Source of the DNA: Modestobacter sp. Leaf380
GTDB taxonomy: Bacteria > Actinomycetota > Actinomycetes > Mycobacteriales > Geodermatophilaceae
Assembly (NCBI RefSeq): GCF_001424485.1
Contig: NZ_LMQC01000022.1
Coordinates: 172,523-236,522 of the forward strand
Direction of reading: 5' to 3'
Length of the DNA: 64,000 nucleotides
The notes under the pieces are model-generated. The model saw nothing but the letters and a program-made list of their open reading frames with translations. It made no database searches and was not told the DNA's origin. Shown here one piece after another: positions 52,244 through 61,258 of this stretch. How positions within the stretch are numbered: the first letter of the stretch is position 1; each line of letters starts with the position of its first letter. The translations under genes and the position numbers were made by a program.

Positions 52244-54069
52244 ACGTCCCAGAGGTCGCCGGCTCCCGCGGCGCTGACCCGTCCCGGCGTCGGGGCGGTC
52301 ACCGTGGTGAGCCCGGCGTCGGGCTCCCGGGCGACGGCCCAGCCGCGCGACAGCCGGATCGGGACGTCGGGGCCCCCGTCGCCGGCGCCGAGGGTGACCG
52401 TGCCGGTGCCGGCGGGGGCGGTGACGACCAGCGAGCTCAGGGGCTGGTCGCCGTCGGCCCACACATCGCACCGGGCGACGACGGTCAGCGTCGCGGGATC
52501 CGTGCCGGCGGGATGCCCGGTGCTGCCGCACCCGCCGGTCGAGCCGTACCCGCCGGTGGTGACCGACCAGGCCGTCGTGGTCACCACGGCGCCGTTGGGC
52601 AGCACGACCGCCAGCACCACGACGTCCGCCGGCTGGCCCGAGCTGCTCGGGACCTCCCCGGACCACAGGACGCTGACCCGGAGCTGGTCCGCGGAGATCC
52701 CGGTGGGCAGCAGGACCTCGTGCAGGGCCGCGGTGAACACCTGTGCCTGGACCGGGTCGCGACCGGGGCCGGCGCGCAGCGCCGGCGGGGCGGGACCGGT
52801 GACCGGGTCGCCGGACCAGCCGAAGGCCCCCCAGGCCTCACCGACCTCGGCCTGGCTGCCGTCCGGTCGGACCACCCGGTAGGACGCCGTGGTGCCGCCC
52901 TTCCCGGCGGGGCCGACCAGCACGCCGTCCGCGGACTCCACCGTGCGCCACTCCCGGACGGCGGTGCCCGTGGCGTCCAGCGCGACCCCGGGGGAGTACT
53001 CCACGGTGTCCCCCGGGACGACCAGGGCGATGAACAGCCCGGGGTCACCGACGACGCCGGCCACCGAGTGGAGGAGTGGGCCCTGGGCCCCGCCGTCCTG
53101 CTGCAGCTGGTCCACCGGGGCGCCGATCGGTCCGGCGTACCAGGTCTGCAGGACGCCCAGGCCGTTCTCCCCGACGACCAGCGCCACCCGCTGGTCACCG
53201 ACGTCCCCGGCGAAGAGGACGCGGCGCGTGGCGACGGGTGTGCCGAGGAGCACCGGTCCGGCTGCCTCCAGCAAGGCGTCCAGGTACGCCTGGTCCCCGG
53301 CCAGCGACCCGCGGGTCCCCAGTGTCAGCAGCGGGGACGCAGGCGCGGCGCTGGGCTCCAACGGGAAGAAGGTGACGCTGCCGTCGGACACCGAGGTCTC
53401 CTCGGCCGGGGTGGCTGTCGCCGTCGACGGGGCGGCAGCGGGAGACTCGGCGGGACCGCCGTCCCCGGGCACCAGCACGCTGCCGACCACCAGCGCCGCG
53501 GCGACCGCGGAGGCCGTGGCCCACCGCAGGCGCCGGCTGCGTCGGGCGGCCCGCACCCGCAGCGGCAGCAGCAGGCCGGCGCCGTCCGGGCTCCCGTCCA
53601 GGGCCAGGACGCCGTCCAGCCGGGCGGGCAGGTCCGCGGGGTCGGGCACCTCGGCGGCGACCTGGGCCTCGGCCGACCGCAGCAGCCCGGCGGCGCCGGG
53701 GACCAGGCGTCCCACGGCCCCGGGGTCCAGCTGCTCGGCGTGGGTCAGCACGAGCACGGTGCGCTGGTCGAGGGTCAGCCGGTCCAGGGCCGCCTCGGTG
53801 GCCCGGGCCGCGGAGACGTCGGCGGGGGAGACCCACCAGGCGTCGGTGGGCACCTCGGCGTCGATCGAACCGGCATTCCGGCCCAGCCCCGAGTGGCGGC
53901 CGCGGTGGGCACGGACCAGGCGGGCCAGCGCCGCCTCCCGGGTGGCCGGCCGCCGGGCGAGCACCCGCACCAGCAGGTCGGCGCCGGCGCCGGGGGACCC
54001 GGTCAGCAGCCGGGCGGTGCCCAGCAGCGAGTGCCCGTCCAGCTCCGGTGTCCCGCCGCGCCCCCGCAC
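52240..54069 (-). CDS. Membrane protein with degenerate sigma-factor-like N-terminus
   Basis: This 609-residue protein starts with about 150 residues that look like a worn ECF sigma factor: LDRLTLDQRTVLVLTHAEQLDPGAVGRL resembles the region 4 helix-turn. An Arg-rich stretch and one membrane helix (about residues 184-205, WATASAVAAALVVGSVLVPG) follow. A large outer domain of about 400 residues comes next, rich in Ala, Gly, Thr and Val with a TTGGYGSTGGCGSTG segment. It starts at GTG 54069. The outer part matches no family I know. Fusion of an intracellular sigma-like head to an outer domain suggests signalling, but function is unknown. Confidence 0.65.
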   Translation of the reverse strand: MRGRGGTPELDGHSLLGTARLLTGSPGAGADLLVRVLARRPATREAALARLVRAHRGRHSGLGRNAGSIDAEVPTDAWWVSPADVSAARATEAALDRLTLDQRTVLVLTHAEQLDPGAVGRLVPGAAGLLRSAEAQVAAEVPDPADLPARLDGVLALDGSPDGAGLLLPLRVRAARRSRRLRWATASAVAAALVVGSVLVPGDGGPAESPAAAPSTATATPAEETSVSDGSVTFFPLEPSAAPASPLLTLGTRGSLAGDQAYLDALLEAAGPVLLGTPVATRRVLFAGDVGDQRVALVVGENGLGVLQTWYAGPIGAPVDQLQQDGGAQGPLLHSVAGVVGDPGLFIALVVPGDTVEYSPGVALDATGTAVREWRTVESADGVLVGPAGKGGTTASYRVVRPDGSQAEVGEAWGAFGWSGDPVTGPAPPALRAGPGRDPVQAQVFTAALHEVLLPTGISADQLRVSVLWSGEVPSSSGQPADVVVLAVVLPNGAVVTTTAWSVTTGGYGSTGGCGSTGHPAGTDPATLTVVARCDVWADGDQPLSSLVVTAPAGTGTVTLGAGDGGPDVPIRLSRGWAVAREPDAGLTTVTAPTPGRVSAAGAGDLWDV

Positions 54070-54130
54070 GGGTCCAGTGAACCGGCTCGGTGCCGTCTCG
54101 ACCAGGGCCCGCGGCGGACGGATCGGTCTC

Positions 54131-55141
54131 TCAGCGCGGCCGGGTGGTCCGCTCGGCCAGGTCGATCGCGGTGCACAGGCCCAGTGCCATGGCCCGGCCG
54201 CTGGTCGCGCCGGTGGCTAGCAGGGTGGCCAGTGCGCCGGTCAGGTCGCCCTGACCGACGAGCCCGCGGACGACGGCGGCGAACTCGCCGCTGACCCGGC
54301 CGGCTGCGGCGTGCCGCAGCAGGGCGCGGGAGAGCTCCGTGGTCCGGCCCGCGGCGAGGGCGTGCACGCCGGCCCCGAAGCGCTCGGCGTCGGGGTGGCC
54401 CAGCAGGACGAGCCCGGCGACGGTGCCGGCCAGCACGTCGTCCCCTGCGGGGGTGAGGCCCGGGCCCAGGCCGACGAGCCGGGTGGCCGTACGCAGCGCG
54501 GCGTCGAGGTCGGCGCGGCGGACGGCGCCGCGCAGGGCGGCGAGCGGGCCGCTGGGGCCGCCGGGCAGGCCGGGGAGGGTGAAGGCGCTGTGCGGGCTGT
54601 CGCCGTAGAGCGTGGTGCGCAGCGTCCGCACGCCCTCGGGCAGCAGCGAGGGCTGGGCGCCGGGCAGCTTGGGGCGCGGCTCCCACCAGGCGGCGGCCGA
54701 GACGGTGAGGTCGCCGACGGTGAGCCGGCCGGCGCCGACGGTGGCCGGGGCGCCGGAGGGCACGGAGACCAGCGGGCGGCCGTTGGCCGGCCGGGAGAGC
54801 ACCAGGCCCAGCGGCAGCCGGGCGGCGTCGGAGGTGAGCACGCCGACGACGTCGGTGCCCTGCGGGGTCTGCACGGCCAGGTAGACGGCGGCGGGCACGG
54901 ACAGCAACACCCGGGCCTGGCGCACCGGGCCGCGCAGCAGCTCGGCGACACCGGTGCTGGCCGCGGCGGGCACGCTGGCGCCGGGGGCGCGCACCGGTCG
55001 GGCGGTGCGGGCGGCGGCCTGCGCGGACTCGCGGGGCAGCGGGATGGTCGGCACGCCGACCCGGGCGGCCCGGCCGGGTCCGCCGGTGGCCGCGGTCCGC
55101 CGGTGGCCGGCGGTCGTCGGGCTGGAGTCTGCGGTGCGCAT
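54131..55141 (-). CDS. DUF2877 / AllH-family protein
   Basis: This 336-residue protein carries the DUF2877 signature LVGLGPGLTPAGDDVLAG (about residues 230-247) and a late RTTELSRALLRHAAAGR segment. In E. coli the DUF2877 protein YlbF (AllH) works with FdrA/AllF and YlbE/AllG as an oxamate carbamoyltransferase in allantoin breakdown. Neither partner gene is in this window, so this copy is an orphan. It starts at ATG 55141 after GGGAGAGGG and is divergent from a PucR gene, which points to purine or nitrogen use. Confidence 0.8.
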   Translation of the reverse strand: MRTADSSPTTAGHRRTAATGGPGRAARVGVPTIPLPRESAQAAARTARPVRAPGASVPAAASTGVAELLRGPVRQARVLLSVPAAVYLAVQTPQGTDVVGVLTSDAARLPLGLVLSRPANGRPLVSVPSGAPATVGAGRLTVGDLTVSAAAWWEPRPKLPGAQPSLLPEGVRTLRTTLYGDSPHSAFTLPGLPGGPSGPLAALRGAVRRADLDAALRTATRLVGLGPGLTPAGDDVLAGTVAGLVLLGHPDAERFGAGVHALAAGRTTELSRALLRHAAAGRVSGEFAAVVRGLVGQGDLTGALATLLATGATSGRAMALGLCTAIDLAERTTRPR

Positions 55142-55259
55142 GGGGGTGGCCCTCTCCCGTGGAGTCCGACGACCGGGGTCGGCAGTCGTCGTCGGCACGG
55201 TTGGCGGCCGGGTGGCACGGGCGGGCGCCCACGCGCCGTCACCGACGCTTACCATCCCG

Positions 55260-55329
55260 GCACGGCCACACCGTGCAGGTCTCGAACCTAAGCGGCGCGT
55301 CGACGAGGTCCGTATGGCGAGACTCGCCA
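55260..55329. promoter_or_regulatory. Two inverted repeats between the DUF2877 gene and pucR
   Basis: GCACGG-CCACA-CCGTGC (55260-55276) and TGGCGA-GAC-TCGCCA (55315-55329) are both perfect 6-bp inverted repeats in the 237-base divergent gap. They are candidate operators, the first about 120 and the second about 185 bases from the start of the minus-strand gene. Confidence 0.45.
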
Positions 55330-55378
55330 AGAATGGCTCCCGCGGGACGGGGAGCTCTGACAGGATCTCCGGCAACGG

Positions 55379-57355
55379 GTGAGACGAGTGGGCGACATGG
55401 GGGGACGAACGGTGACCGAACGTGAGTCTTCGATGACAGTGACTGCGATGGGTCATCGCACGGCTCCACTGCGTGAGATCAACCTGCGGCCGGAGCCGGT
55501 GCTCTCCCGCGTCGCGCCGGCCGAGCGGACCGCGCTGGAGGACAGCATGGGCCTGTCGGTCACCCAGCTGCTGGCCCTCACCGACGGCACCCTGGTGGCC
55601 GGCTCCGCCGGGGCCGGCCGGGTGGTGCGCCAGGTCGTCGTCGACGACCCCGCCGACCCGCTCGCCGGCGCCGGCCCCGACGTCCTGGTCGTGCTGGGCG
55701 CGCGGCTCCCGCCGGCCGACCCGGCCCAGTGCCGGGCGCTGATCGAGCGGCTGTCCGCCCTGGGCACGGCCGCGCTGGCCTACCGCGACGCCGACGGGCC
55801 GCCCGCCGTCCCCACCGAGGTGCGGCTGGAGGCCGACCGGCGGGGCTTCCCGATCGTCGCGCTGCCGCGCGGGTCCCGGCTGGACACCGTGGTCGCCGAG
55901 GTGTTCGGCGCGATCGTGTCCAAGCAGACCCAGGCGCTCAGCCTCGCCGACCGGATGCACAACCAGTTCATCGACGTCGCCCTGACCGGCGGCGGGCTGG
56001 CCGAGGTGACCTCCCAGGCGGCCAGCTTCCTGGACGGCGCCGCGGTCCTCGGGCTGGGCCCGGACCGCGAGATCGCGACCACCGCCGGCCCCTCCGAGGA
56101 CGTCGCCGAGGTCCGCGACTGGCTCTGGCTGCTCGACGCCGCCGCCGACGACGCCTTCGCCGACCTCGCGCCGTCCCGGCGGCTGTCGGAGAACCGCGCC
56201 GACCAGGCCATCGTCACCCCGGCCGACGTGCTGGCCGACGCCGACCTCTCCCCGGCCGACGGCATCCTGCTGGTGCCCGGCCACCACGAGCTGCCCGGCG
56301 GGGTGGGGGAGTACGCCGTCGCCCCGATCATGGCCGGCGACCAGCGCCACGGGTGGTTGGTCGCGGTCAACCGGCACGGGCCGATGCTGGTGGGTGCCGG
56401 TGCGGTGCTCGAGCGCGGCGCGGTCATCGCCGCGCTGTCCGAGATCCGCCACCAGGCCGTGCACTCGGTCGAGCTGCGCTTCCAGGGCGACCTGGTCCGC
56501 CGGCTGGTCGGCGGGACGGTCGGGCACACCGAGCGGGCGCTGGCGCACACCCGCACCTTCGGCTGGCGGCTCGACGGGCCGGTCGTGGTCATGGTGACCG
56601 CCACCGAGACCGTCGCCGACGCCTCCGCCGACCCCACCCGCGCCCTGGACGTCCTGGACCGGCTCGCCGACGGCTGGCGGGCCGCGATCGAGTCCGAGGT
56701 GTCCGGTGCGGCCGTCGCCGGGCTGGCCACCGACATCGTCACGGTGCTGCCGCTGGACGGACGCTCCCCCGAGGAGGTCACCGCGCTCGTCTCGGCGGTC
56801 ACCGGCCGGGTCAACGCCCGGCTGCGCCGCATCGGCCGGGTGCTGGCCACCGGGATCGGCCGCCCCGCGGGGTCGCTGCCGGCGCTGGGCGACGCGCACC
56901 AGCAGGCCACCCGGGCGCTGCAGGTGGGCCAGGAGATCTACGGCGAGGCCACCGTCACGCACTTCGACCAGCTGGGCGTGTTCCGGCTGCTGTCGCTCAT
57001 CCCCGACGGCAACGAGCTGCGCTCCTACGTCGACGAGACCCTCGGCCCGCTGGCCGACGCCAGCGACCCGGACTCGGCGGACCTGCGCGACACCCTGCGG
57101 GTGCTGCTGGAGACCAACCTCAACGTCGCGGAGTCCGCGCGCCGGCTGCACTTCCACTACAACACGATGCGCTACCGGATCGGGAAGCTGGAGCGGATGC
57201 TCGGGCCCTTCACCTCCGACCCGACGCTGCGGCTGAACCTGCTGCTCGCGCTGCACGCGGCCCGGATGCGCGGCCTGGACCAGCTGCACCGGCCGCCGGT
57301 CGAGGCCGGCGGGCCGATCGTGCCCGACGACGGCCTGGACGCGCTCACCCGCTGA
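55379..57355 (+). CDS. PucR family transcriptional regulator
   Basis: This regulator of about 650 residues has three parts: an N-terminal PucR domain (about 57-185), a middle GGDEF-like region (about 380-520) and a C-terminal PucR helix-turn-helix (about 569-612, RVLLETNLNVAESARRLHFHYNTMRYRIGKLE). PucR activates purine-degradation genes in Bacillus. The start is unclear: GTG 55379, GTG 55388, ATG 55397, GTG 55412 and ATG 55433 are all in frame, and conservation begins only at the MGLSVTQLLAL segment. Its stop lies in a hairpin shared with the TDT gene. Confidence 0.88.
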   Translation: MRRVGDMGGRTVTERESSMTVTAMGHRTAPLREINLRPEPVLSRVAPAERTALEDSMGLSVTQLLALTDGTLVAGSAGAGRVVRQVVVDDPADPLAGAGPDVLVVLGARLPPADPAQCRALIERLSALGTAALAYRDADGPPAVPTEVRLEADRRGFPIVALPRGSRLDTVVAEVFGAIVSKQTQALSLADRMHNQFIDVALTGGGLAEVTSQAASFLDGAAVLGLGPDREIATTAGPSEDVAEVRDWLWLLDAAADDAFADLAPSRRLSENRADQAIVTPADVLADADLSPADGILLVPGHHELPGGVGEYAVAPIMAGDQRHGWLVAVNRHGPMLVGAGAVLERGAVIAALSEIRHQAVHSVELRFQGDLVRRLVGGTVGHTERALAHTRTFGWRLDGPVVVMVTATETVADASADPTRALDVLDRLADGWRAAIESEVSGAAVAGLATDIVTVLPLDGRSPEEVTALVSAVTGRVNARLRRIGRVLATGIGRPAGSLPALGDAHQQATRALQVGQEIYGEATVTHFDQLGVFRLLSLIPDGNELRSYVDETLGPLADASDPDSADLRDTLRVLLETNLNVAESARRLHFHYNTMRYRIGKLERMLGPFTSDPTLRLNLLLALHAARMRGLDQLHRPPVEAGGPIVPDDGLDALTR

Positions 57356-57368
57356 CCCGGTCGGTCAG
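57352..57368. terminator. Convergent hairpin embedding both stop codons
   Basis: CTGACC (57352-57357) pairs with GGTCAG (57363-57368) around CGGTC. The pucR stop and the TDT-gene stop lie in the two arms. Confidence 0.55.
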
Positions 57369-58456
57369 TGGAGCAGGCGGCCGGACCCGACGCCGGCCGC
57401 CGTGCGGGCCGCGACCGTGGCCCACGCGGTGGCCAGCACCAGCCAGGCCAGCACGGCGGCCACGGTGAGCGCCGCCGACCCGGTCTGCTCGGCCAGCCCG
57501 GAGGTGCCGGTGACCACGGTGCCCACCGGGAAGACGAAGGACCACCAGGCCAGCGAGAACGGGATGCCGTGGCGCGCCGCACGGATGGTGACCGTCGCCG
57601 CGAACGCCGCCCAGGCCAGCGCCAGCGTCCAGACCGGCAGCCCGAACCCCAGGGTGAGGGCGCCCAGCCGGTCGGCGACCGTCGCGGGCAGCACCCGCGG
57701 CGCCTGCCCGCCCAGGGTGTGCACCGCGGTGATCGACTGGCCCAGCGGGCCCAGCACCACCCACAGCACCGGGACGGCGCCCGCCGCAGGCAGCCCGTGC
57801 CGCACGGTGCGCCGCGCGACGAGGGTCAGCACGACCGCGCTCGCCGTCAGGCTGACCAGCACGAAGGCGTAGCAGGCCAGCAGCAGGGGCAGGGCCAGGA
57901 CGTCCGGTGCGTGCGGCACCAGCAGGGCCCCGGTCGCCGCCGAGACCATCGGCGGGACCACCGGCACCAGCCACCCCGCCGAGGGCGAGCGGCTGTCGGT
58001 GGCGTGCCGGGTGCGCGTGCGCAGGGGCACCAGGACCAGGGTCACCAGCCCGCCGACCGTGCCGACGGACCACAGCACCACGTCCAGGACCAGTGCCGCC
58101 GGGAGACCCACGACGTCCCGGCCGACCAGCAGCGTCGCCGCGCCGAAGGCCAGCAGCGCCATCGGGGGAGCGCCCCAGGAGTGCGCCATCACCGGGTCGT
58201 CGAGGTGGCCCCGGGCGGCGGCCGGGTGCCGGTGCCAGTGCAGGGCGGTCGCCGTCCCCACGGCCAGCAGGACCAGGCCGGCCAGCAGCCAGACCCCGAC
58301 CGCGAGCACCCGCTGGCCGGGGACCTGGACCGGCAGGGTGGCCGTGGCGGTCGCCAGCACGGAGGTGCCCATGACCGACGTCGCCCAGTTCGGTCCGAAC
58401 GAGGCCAGCCGGGGCCGGGTGGGTGCGGCGGTCGGGGGGACGACGGTGCTGGTCAC
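57365..58456 (-). CDS. TDT family carrier (TehA/SLAC1-like)
   Basis: This 363-residue protein with about ten membrane helices begins, after a short polar leader, with FGPNWATSVMGTSVLA, the first-helix pattern of tellurite-resistance/dicarboxylate transporters. Members carry C4-dicarboxylates, sulfite or anions. It starts at GTG 58456 and is divergent from a LysR gene with a clear operator between them. The substrate is unknown; the amidohydrolase beyond LysR may be part of the same regulon. Confidence 0.82.
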   Translation of the reverse strand: MTSTVVPPTAAPTRPRLASFGPNWATSVMGTSVLATATATLPVQVPGQRVLAVGVWLLAGLVLLAVGTATALHWHRHPAAARGHLDDPVMAHSWGAPPMALLAFGAATLLVGRDVVGLPAALVLDVVLWSVGTVGGLVTLVLVPLRTRTRHATDSRSPSAGWLVPVVPPMVSAATGALLVPHAPDVLALPLLLACYAFVLVSLTASAVVLTLVARRTVRHGLPAAGAVPVLWVVLGPLGQSITAVHTLGGQAPRVLPATVADRLGALTLGFGLPVWTLALAWAAFAATVTIRAARHGIPFSLAWWSFVFPVGTVVTGTSGLAEQTGSAALTVAAVLAWLVLATAWATVAARTAAGVGSGRLLH

Positions 58457-58500
58457 CGGTCCAGCCTGGGACGGACCGACCCGGTCGGGTACCCCCGCTG

Positions 58501-58537
58501 CGCTTGTGGGGGCACAAGCGTTCCTTGTGGGTAGCGT
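58501..58537. promoter_or_regulatory. LysR operator and leaderless promoter
   Basis: CGCTTGTG-GGGG-CACAAGCG (58501-58520) is a perfect 8-bp inverted repeat with T-N11-A form. A further half-site CTTGTGGG at 58524-58531 repeats the one at 58503-58510 after 21 bases, two helical turns. TAGCGT (58532-58537) is a -10 ending seven bases before the LysR ATG. Confidence 0.7.
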
Positions 58538-58544
58538 CGGTGGC

Positions 58545-59474
58545 ATGCCGCTGAGCCCGCACGTCCCGGAGCTGACCGCGCTGGAGCTCTTCCTCGACGT
58601 CGCCGCCGGCGGCAGCATCGGCGCGGCCGGCCGCGCGCAGGGGATCAGCCAGCAGGCGGCGTCGAGCCGGCTGCGCTCCCTCGAACGCCGGCTCGGCGTC
58701 ACCGTGCTCGACCGGGGCGCCACCGGGTCGCGGCTCACCGAGGCGGGCGTGGCGCTGGCCGCCTGGGCCGCCCGGGTGGTGGCCGCCGCCACCGAGCTGG
58801 ACGACGCGGCAGCCGCCCTGCGGCACACCGGGGCGGCCCGGCTGCGGCTGGCGGCGTCGATGACCGTGGCGGAGCACCTGGTCCCCGGCTGGTTGGTCGC
58901 GCTGCGGGCGGCCTCGCCGCCGGACGCCGCACCCTCGGTGACGCTGACCGCGACGAACAGCGACGCGGTCGTGGCACTGGTCGGGGAGGGCGCGGCCGAC
59001 CTCGGGTTCGTCGAGGGCCCACGGGTGCCGGCCGGGGTGTACTCCCAGGTGGTCGCCCGGGACCGGCTGGTGCTCGTCGTCGCCCCGGACCACCCGTGGG
59101 CGGCCCGCCGGCGCGCGGTGTCCCCGGCCGACCTGGCCGGGACGGCGCTCGTCGCCCGCGAACCGGGGTCGGGCACCCGACGGGCGTTCGAGGAGGCCCT
59201 CGGGCGGCCCGGCCGGGCACCGGTGCAGGAGCTGGGCACCTCGACGGCGGTCCGCGAGGCGGTGCGGTCCGGCCTGGGCCCGGCGGTGCTGTCGGTGCTC
59301 GCCGTGCGGGACGACCTGGACGCCGGGCGGCTGGTCGCCGTCCGGGTGTCGGGCCTGGAGCTGGGCCGTGAGCTGCGCGCCGTGTGGTCCGGGGCGGCCA
59401 CCCCGGCGGCAGGTCCCGCACGTGACCTGCTGGCGATCGCCGCCCGACGCACGTCCGCAACGTCTCTGCGCTAA
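58545..59474 (+). CDS. LysR-type regulator
   Basis: This 309-residue regulator has an N-terminal winged helix (about residues 10-68; ALELFLDVAAGGSIGAAGRAQGISQQAASSRL) and a periplasmic-binding-like effector domain. The recognition helix has QQAAS where many LysR proteins have QPAVS. It starts at ATG 58545 next to its -10, probably leaderless. The strong operator in the divergent gap implies control of the TDT carrier and of itself; the amidohydrolase begins ten bases after its stop and is probably cotranscribed. Confidence 0.88.
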   Translation: MPLSPHVPELTALELFLDVAAGGSIGAAGRAQGISQQAASSRLRSLERRLGVTVLDRGATGSRLTEAGVALAAWAARVVAAATELDDAAAALRHTGAARLRLAASMTVAEHLVPGWLVALRAASPPDAAPSVTLTATNSDAVVALVGEGAADLGFVEGPRVPAGVYSQVVARDRLVLVVAPDHPWAARRRAVSPADLAGTALVAREPGSGTRRAFEEALGRPGRAPVQELGTSTAVREAVRSGLGPAVLSVLAVRDDLDAGRLVAVRVSGLELGRELRAVWSGAATPAAGPARDLLAIAARRTSATSLR

Positions 59475-59483
59475 GACACTCCC

Positions 59484-60683
59484 GTGCCCACCGACCTGGT
59501 CGTGACCGATGCCCGCCTGCGCGACGGGAGGGTCCTCGACGTGCACTGCGCCGGTGGCCGGGTGACCGCCCTGGCGCCGCCCGCCGAACGGCCGGACGGC
59601 GTCCCGGTGGTGGAGGCCGACGGCGGTCTGGTCACCGAGCCGTTAGTCGACGGCCACCTGCACCTGGACAAGGTGCGCACCCTCCCGCTCATCGGCGACG
59701 CGGCCTTGCAGGCCTACACCGCCGGCGGGATGGCCGAGTCCGCGGCCAGCATCGACCTGGCCAGCGCGGTCAAGGCGCACTGGTCGGTGGAGACGCTGCT
59801 GCCGAACATCCGGCAGGCCCTGACCGACGGCGTCACCCACGGGGTGTTGCACCTGCAGGCCTTCGCCGACGTCGACACCGCGGCCGGGCTGGTCGGCGTG
59901 CAGGCGGTGCTGGCCGCGCGCGAGGAGTTCCGCGGTCAGGTCGACGTCTCGGTGGTCGCCTTCCCGCAGGACGGCGTGCTGCGCGACCCCGGCTCCGCCG
60001 AGCTGGTCGAGCAGGCCATGGCGCTGGGTGCCGACGTCGTCGGCGGCATCCCGTGGATCGAGGACGGCGAGGACGACCAACGGGCGCACGTCGAGTGGGC
60101 CTGCGCGCTGGCCGCCCGGCTCGGCACCCGGGTCGCGATGCTCACCGACGACGCCCCCGACCCGTCCTACGCGACGACGACGATGCTCGCGCACGCGATG
60201 GACCGGCACGGCCTGCGCGGCCGCGGGGTGGCCTGCCACGCCCGGGCCATCGGGCACTACGACACGGCCCGGCAGGACGAGTTCCTGGCGCTGGCCCGCG
60301 AGGTCGGCCTCGGCCTGGTCAGCGACCCGCACACCGGCTCGGTCGCGCTGCCGGTGGAGCGCGCACTGGCCGCCGGGGTCGCCGTCGGGCTGGGGCAGGA
60401 CGACATCGAGGACGCCTACTACCCGTTCGGCCGGCACTCCCTGCTCGAGGTCGCCTTCCTGGCCGCGCACCTGCTGGACATGCGCTCGGCTCCGCAGCTG
60501 GAGACCCTCGTCGACCTGGTGACGACGTCGGCGGCCCGGGTGCTCGGGCTGACCGACCACGGCCTGCGCGTGGGCGGTCCGGCGGACCTGCTCGTGCACG
60601 ACGCCGAGCGGACCGTGGACCTGCTGGCGCGGCACGCGGCGCCCCGCGTCGTCGTCCGGGCGGGGCGGGTGCTGCGCGGCTGA
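59484..60683 (+). CDS. Cytosine-deaminase-like amidohydrolase
   Basis: This 399-residue protein is of the CodA/N-isopropylammelide hydrolase branch. Metal ligands are in EPLVDGHLHLDKVR; the family segment GGIPWIEDGEDDQRAHVEWA follows. CHARAIGHYD and GLGQDDIEDAYYPFG occupy the places of the later His and Asp ligands. It should remove an amino group or substituted amine from a nitrogen heterocycle. Neighbouring PucR, DUF2877 and TDT genes support a nitrogen-scavenging role. GTG 59484 is ten bases after LysR. Confidence 0.82.
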   Translation: MPTDLVVTDARLRDGRVLDVHCAGGRVTALAPPAERPDGVPVVEADGGLVTEPLVDGHLHLDKVRTLPLIGDAALQAYTAGGMAESAASIDLASAVKAHWSVETLLPNIRQALTDGVTHGVLHLQAFADVDTAAGLVGVQAVLAAREEFRGQVDVSVVAFPQDGVLRDPGSAELVEQAMALGADVVGGIPWIEDGEDDQRAHVEWACALAARLGTRVAMLTDDAPDPSYATTTMLAHAMDRHGLRGRGVACHARAIGHYDTARQDEFLALAREVGLGLVSDPHTGSVALPVERALAAGVAVGLGQDDIEDAYYPFGRHSLLEVAFLAAHLLDMRSAPQLETLVDLVTTSAARVLGLTDHGLRVGGPADLLVHDAERTVDLLARHAAPRVVVRAGRVLRG

Positions 60684-60697
60684 CCCGGCCGGGTCAG
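60680..60697. terminator. 18-bp perfect palindrome embedding both stop codons
   Basis: CTGACCCGG and CCGGGTCAG meet at the centre between the amidohydrolase stop (60681-60683) and the stop of the minus-strand ATPase (60694-60696). As RNA it can form a 7-bp stem with a GGCC loop. Confidence 0.6.
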
Positions 60698-61137
60698 ATC
60701 ATGACGGGCACGAACGCCCAGACCGACTTCCCGCCGGGGCTGCGGCACCAGCCGGTGCCCTCGGCGGCGTCGGCGACGATGTGCAGCCCACGTCCACCGG
60801 GGCCGCTGCCGTCGGGCGTGCGGTGCCGGGGCGGGTCACCGGCGGACCCGTCGGCCACCACCAGCAGCAGGCCCGACTCCAGCGACCCCACGGTCACCTG
60901 CACCGGGGTGCCACCGTGCCGCAGCGCGTTGCTCATCAGCTCGTCCAGGGCCAGGACGGCGTCGGCGACGGCGTCCTCGGCGTGCGCGCGCCCGGCCAGC
61001 AGGCCCAGGGCGTGCGCCCGGAACTCGCGGCGGACCACCGGCAGGTCCGACAGGACGGCCGGGTTCCAGGACCACCGGAAGCGGCTCTCCGGCGGCGGGG
61101 ACTCCGGCCACGGTCCCTCGGAGCTGTCTGACGACAC
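60694..61137 (-). CDS. RsbW-like ATP-binding protein
   Basis: This 147-residue single-domain HATPase_c protein has the N-box in LALDELMSNALRHGG, the D-box in LLVVADGSAGDPP and the G-box in GPGGRGLHIVADAA. Proteins of this size are anti-sigma factors or serine kinases of partner-switching systems, very numerous in actinobacteria. No anti-anti-sigma or PP2C phosphatase gene is adjacent, so its partner must be elsewhere. It starts at GTG 61137 and is divergent from the PIG-L gene. Confidence 0.83.
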   Translation of the reverse strand: MSSDSSEGPWPESPPPESRFRWSWNPAVLSDLPVVRREFRAHALGLLAGRAHAEDAVADAVLALDELMSNALRHGGTPVQVTVGSLESGLLLVVADGSAGDPPRHRTPDGSGPGGRGLHIVADAAEGTGWCRSPGGKSVWAFVPVMI

Positions 61138-61258
61138 GCGTGGTCCTCCGTGCGGGTCTGGGGGCGGGGCTGCGGCGGCGCTGCCGTCGAGGACACTCTG
61201 CCCGACCCGGACCCCGACGGTCCCACGGGCACCCCCAGGGGGTGGGGTGGCACCGGGC

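Noticed and set aside
55142..55378. Small plus-strand open frames in the DUF2877-pucR gap
   Set aside because: They lack ribosome sites and conserved features, and the stretch has clear inverted repeats expected of a regulatory region.
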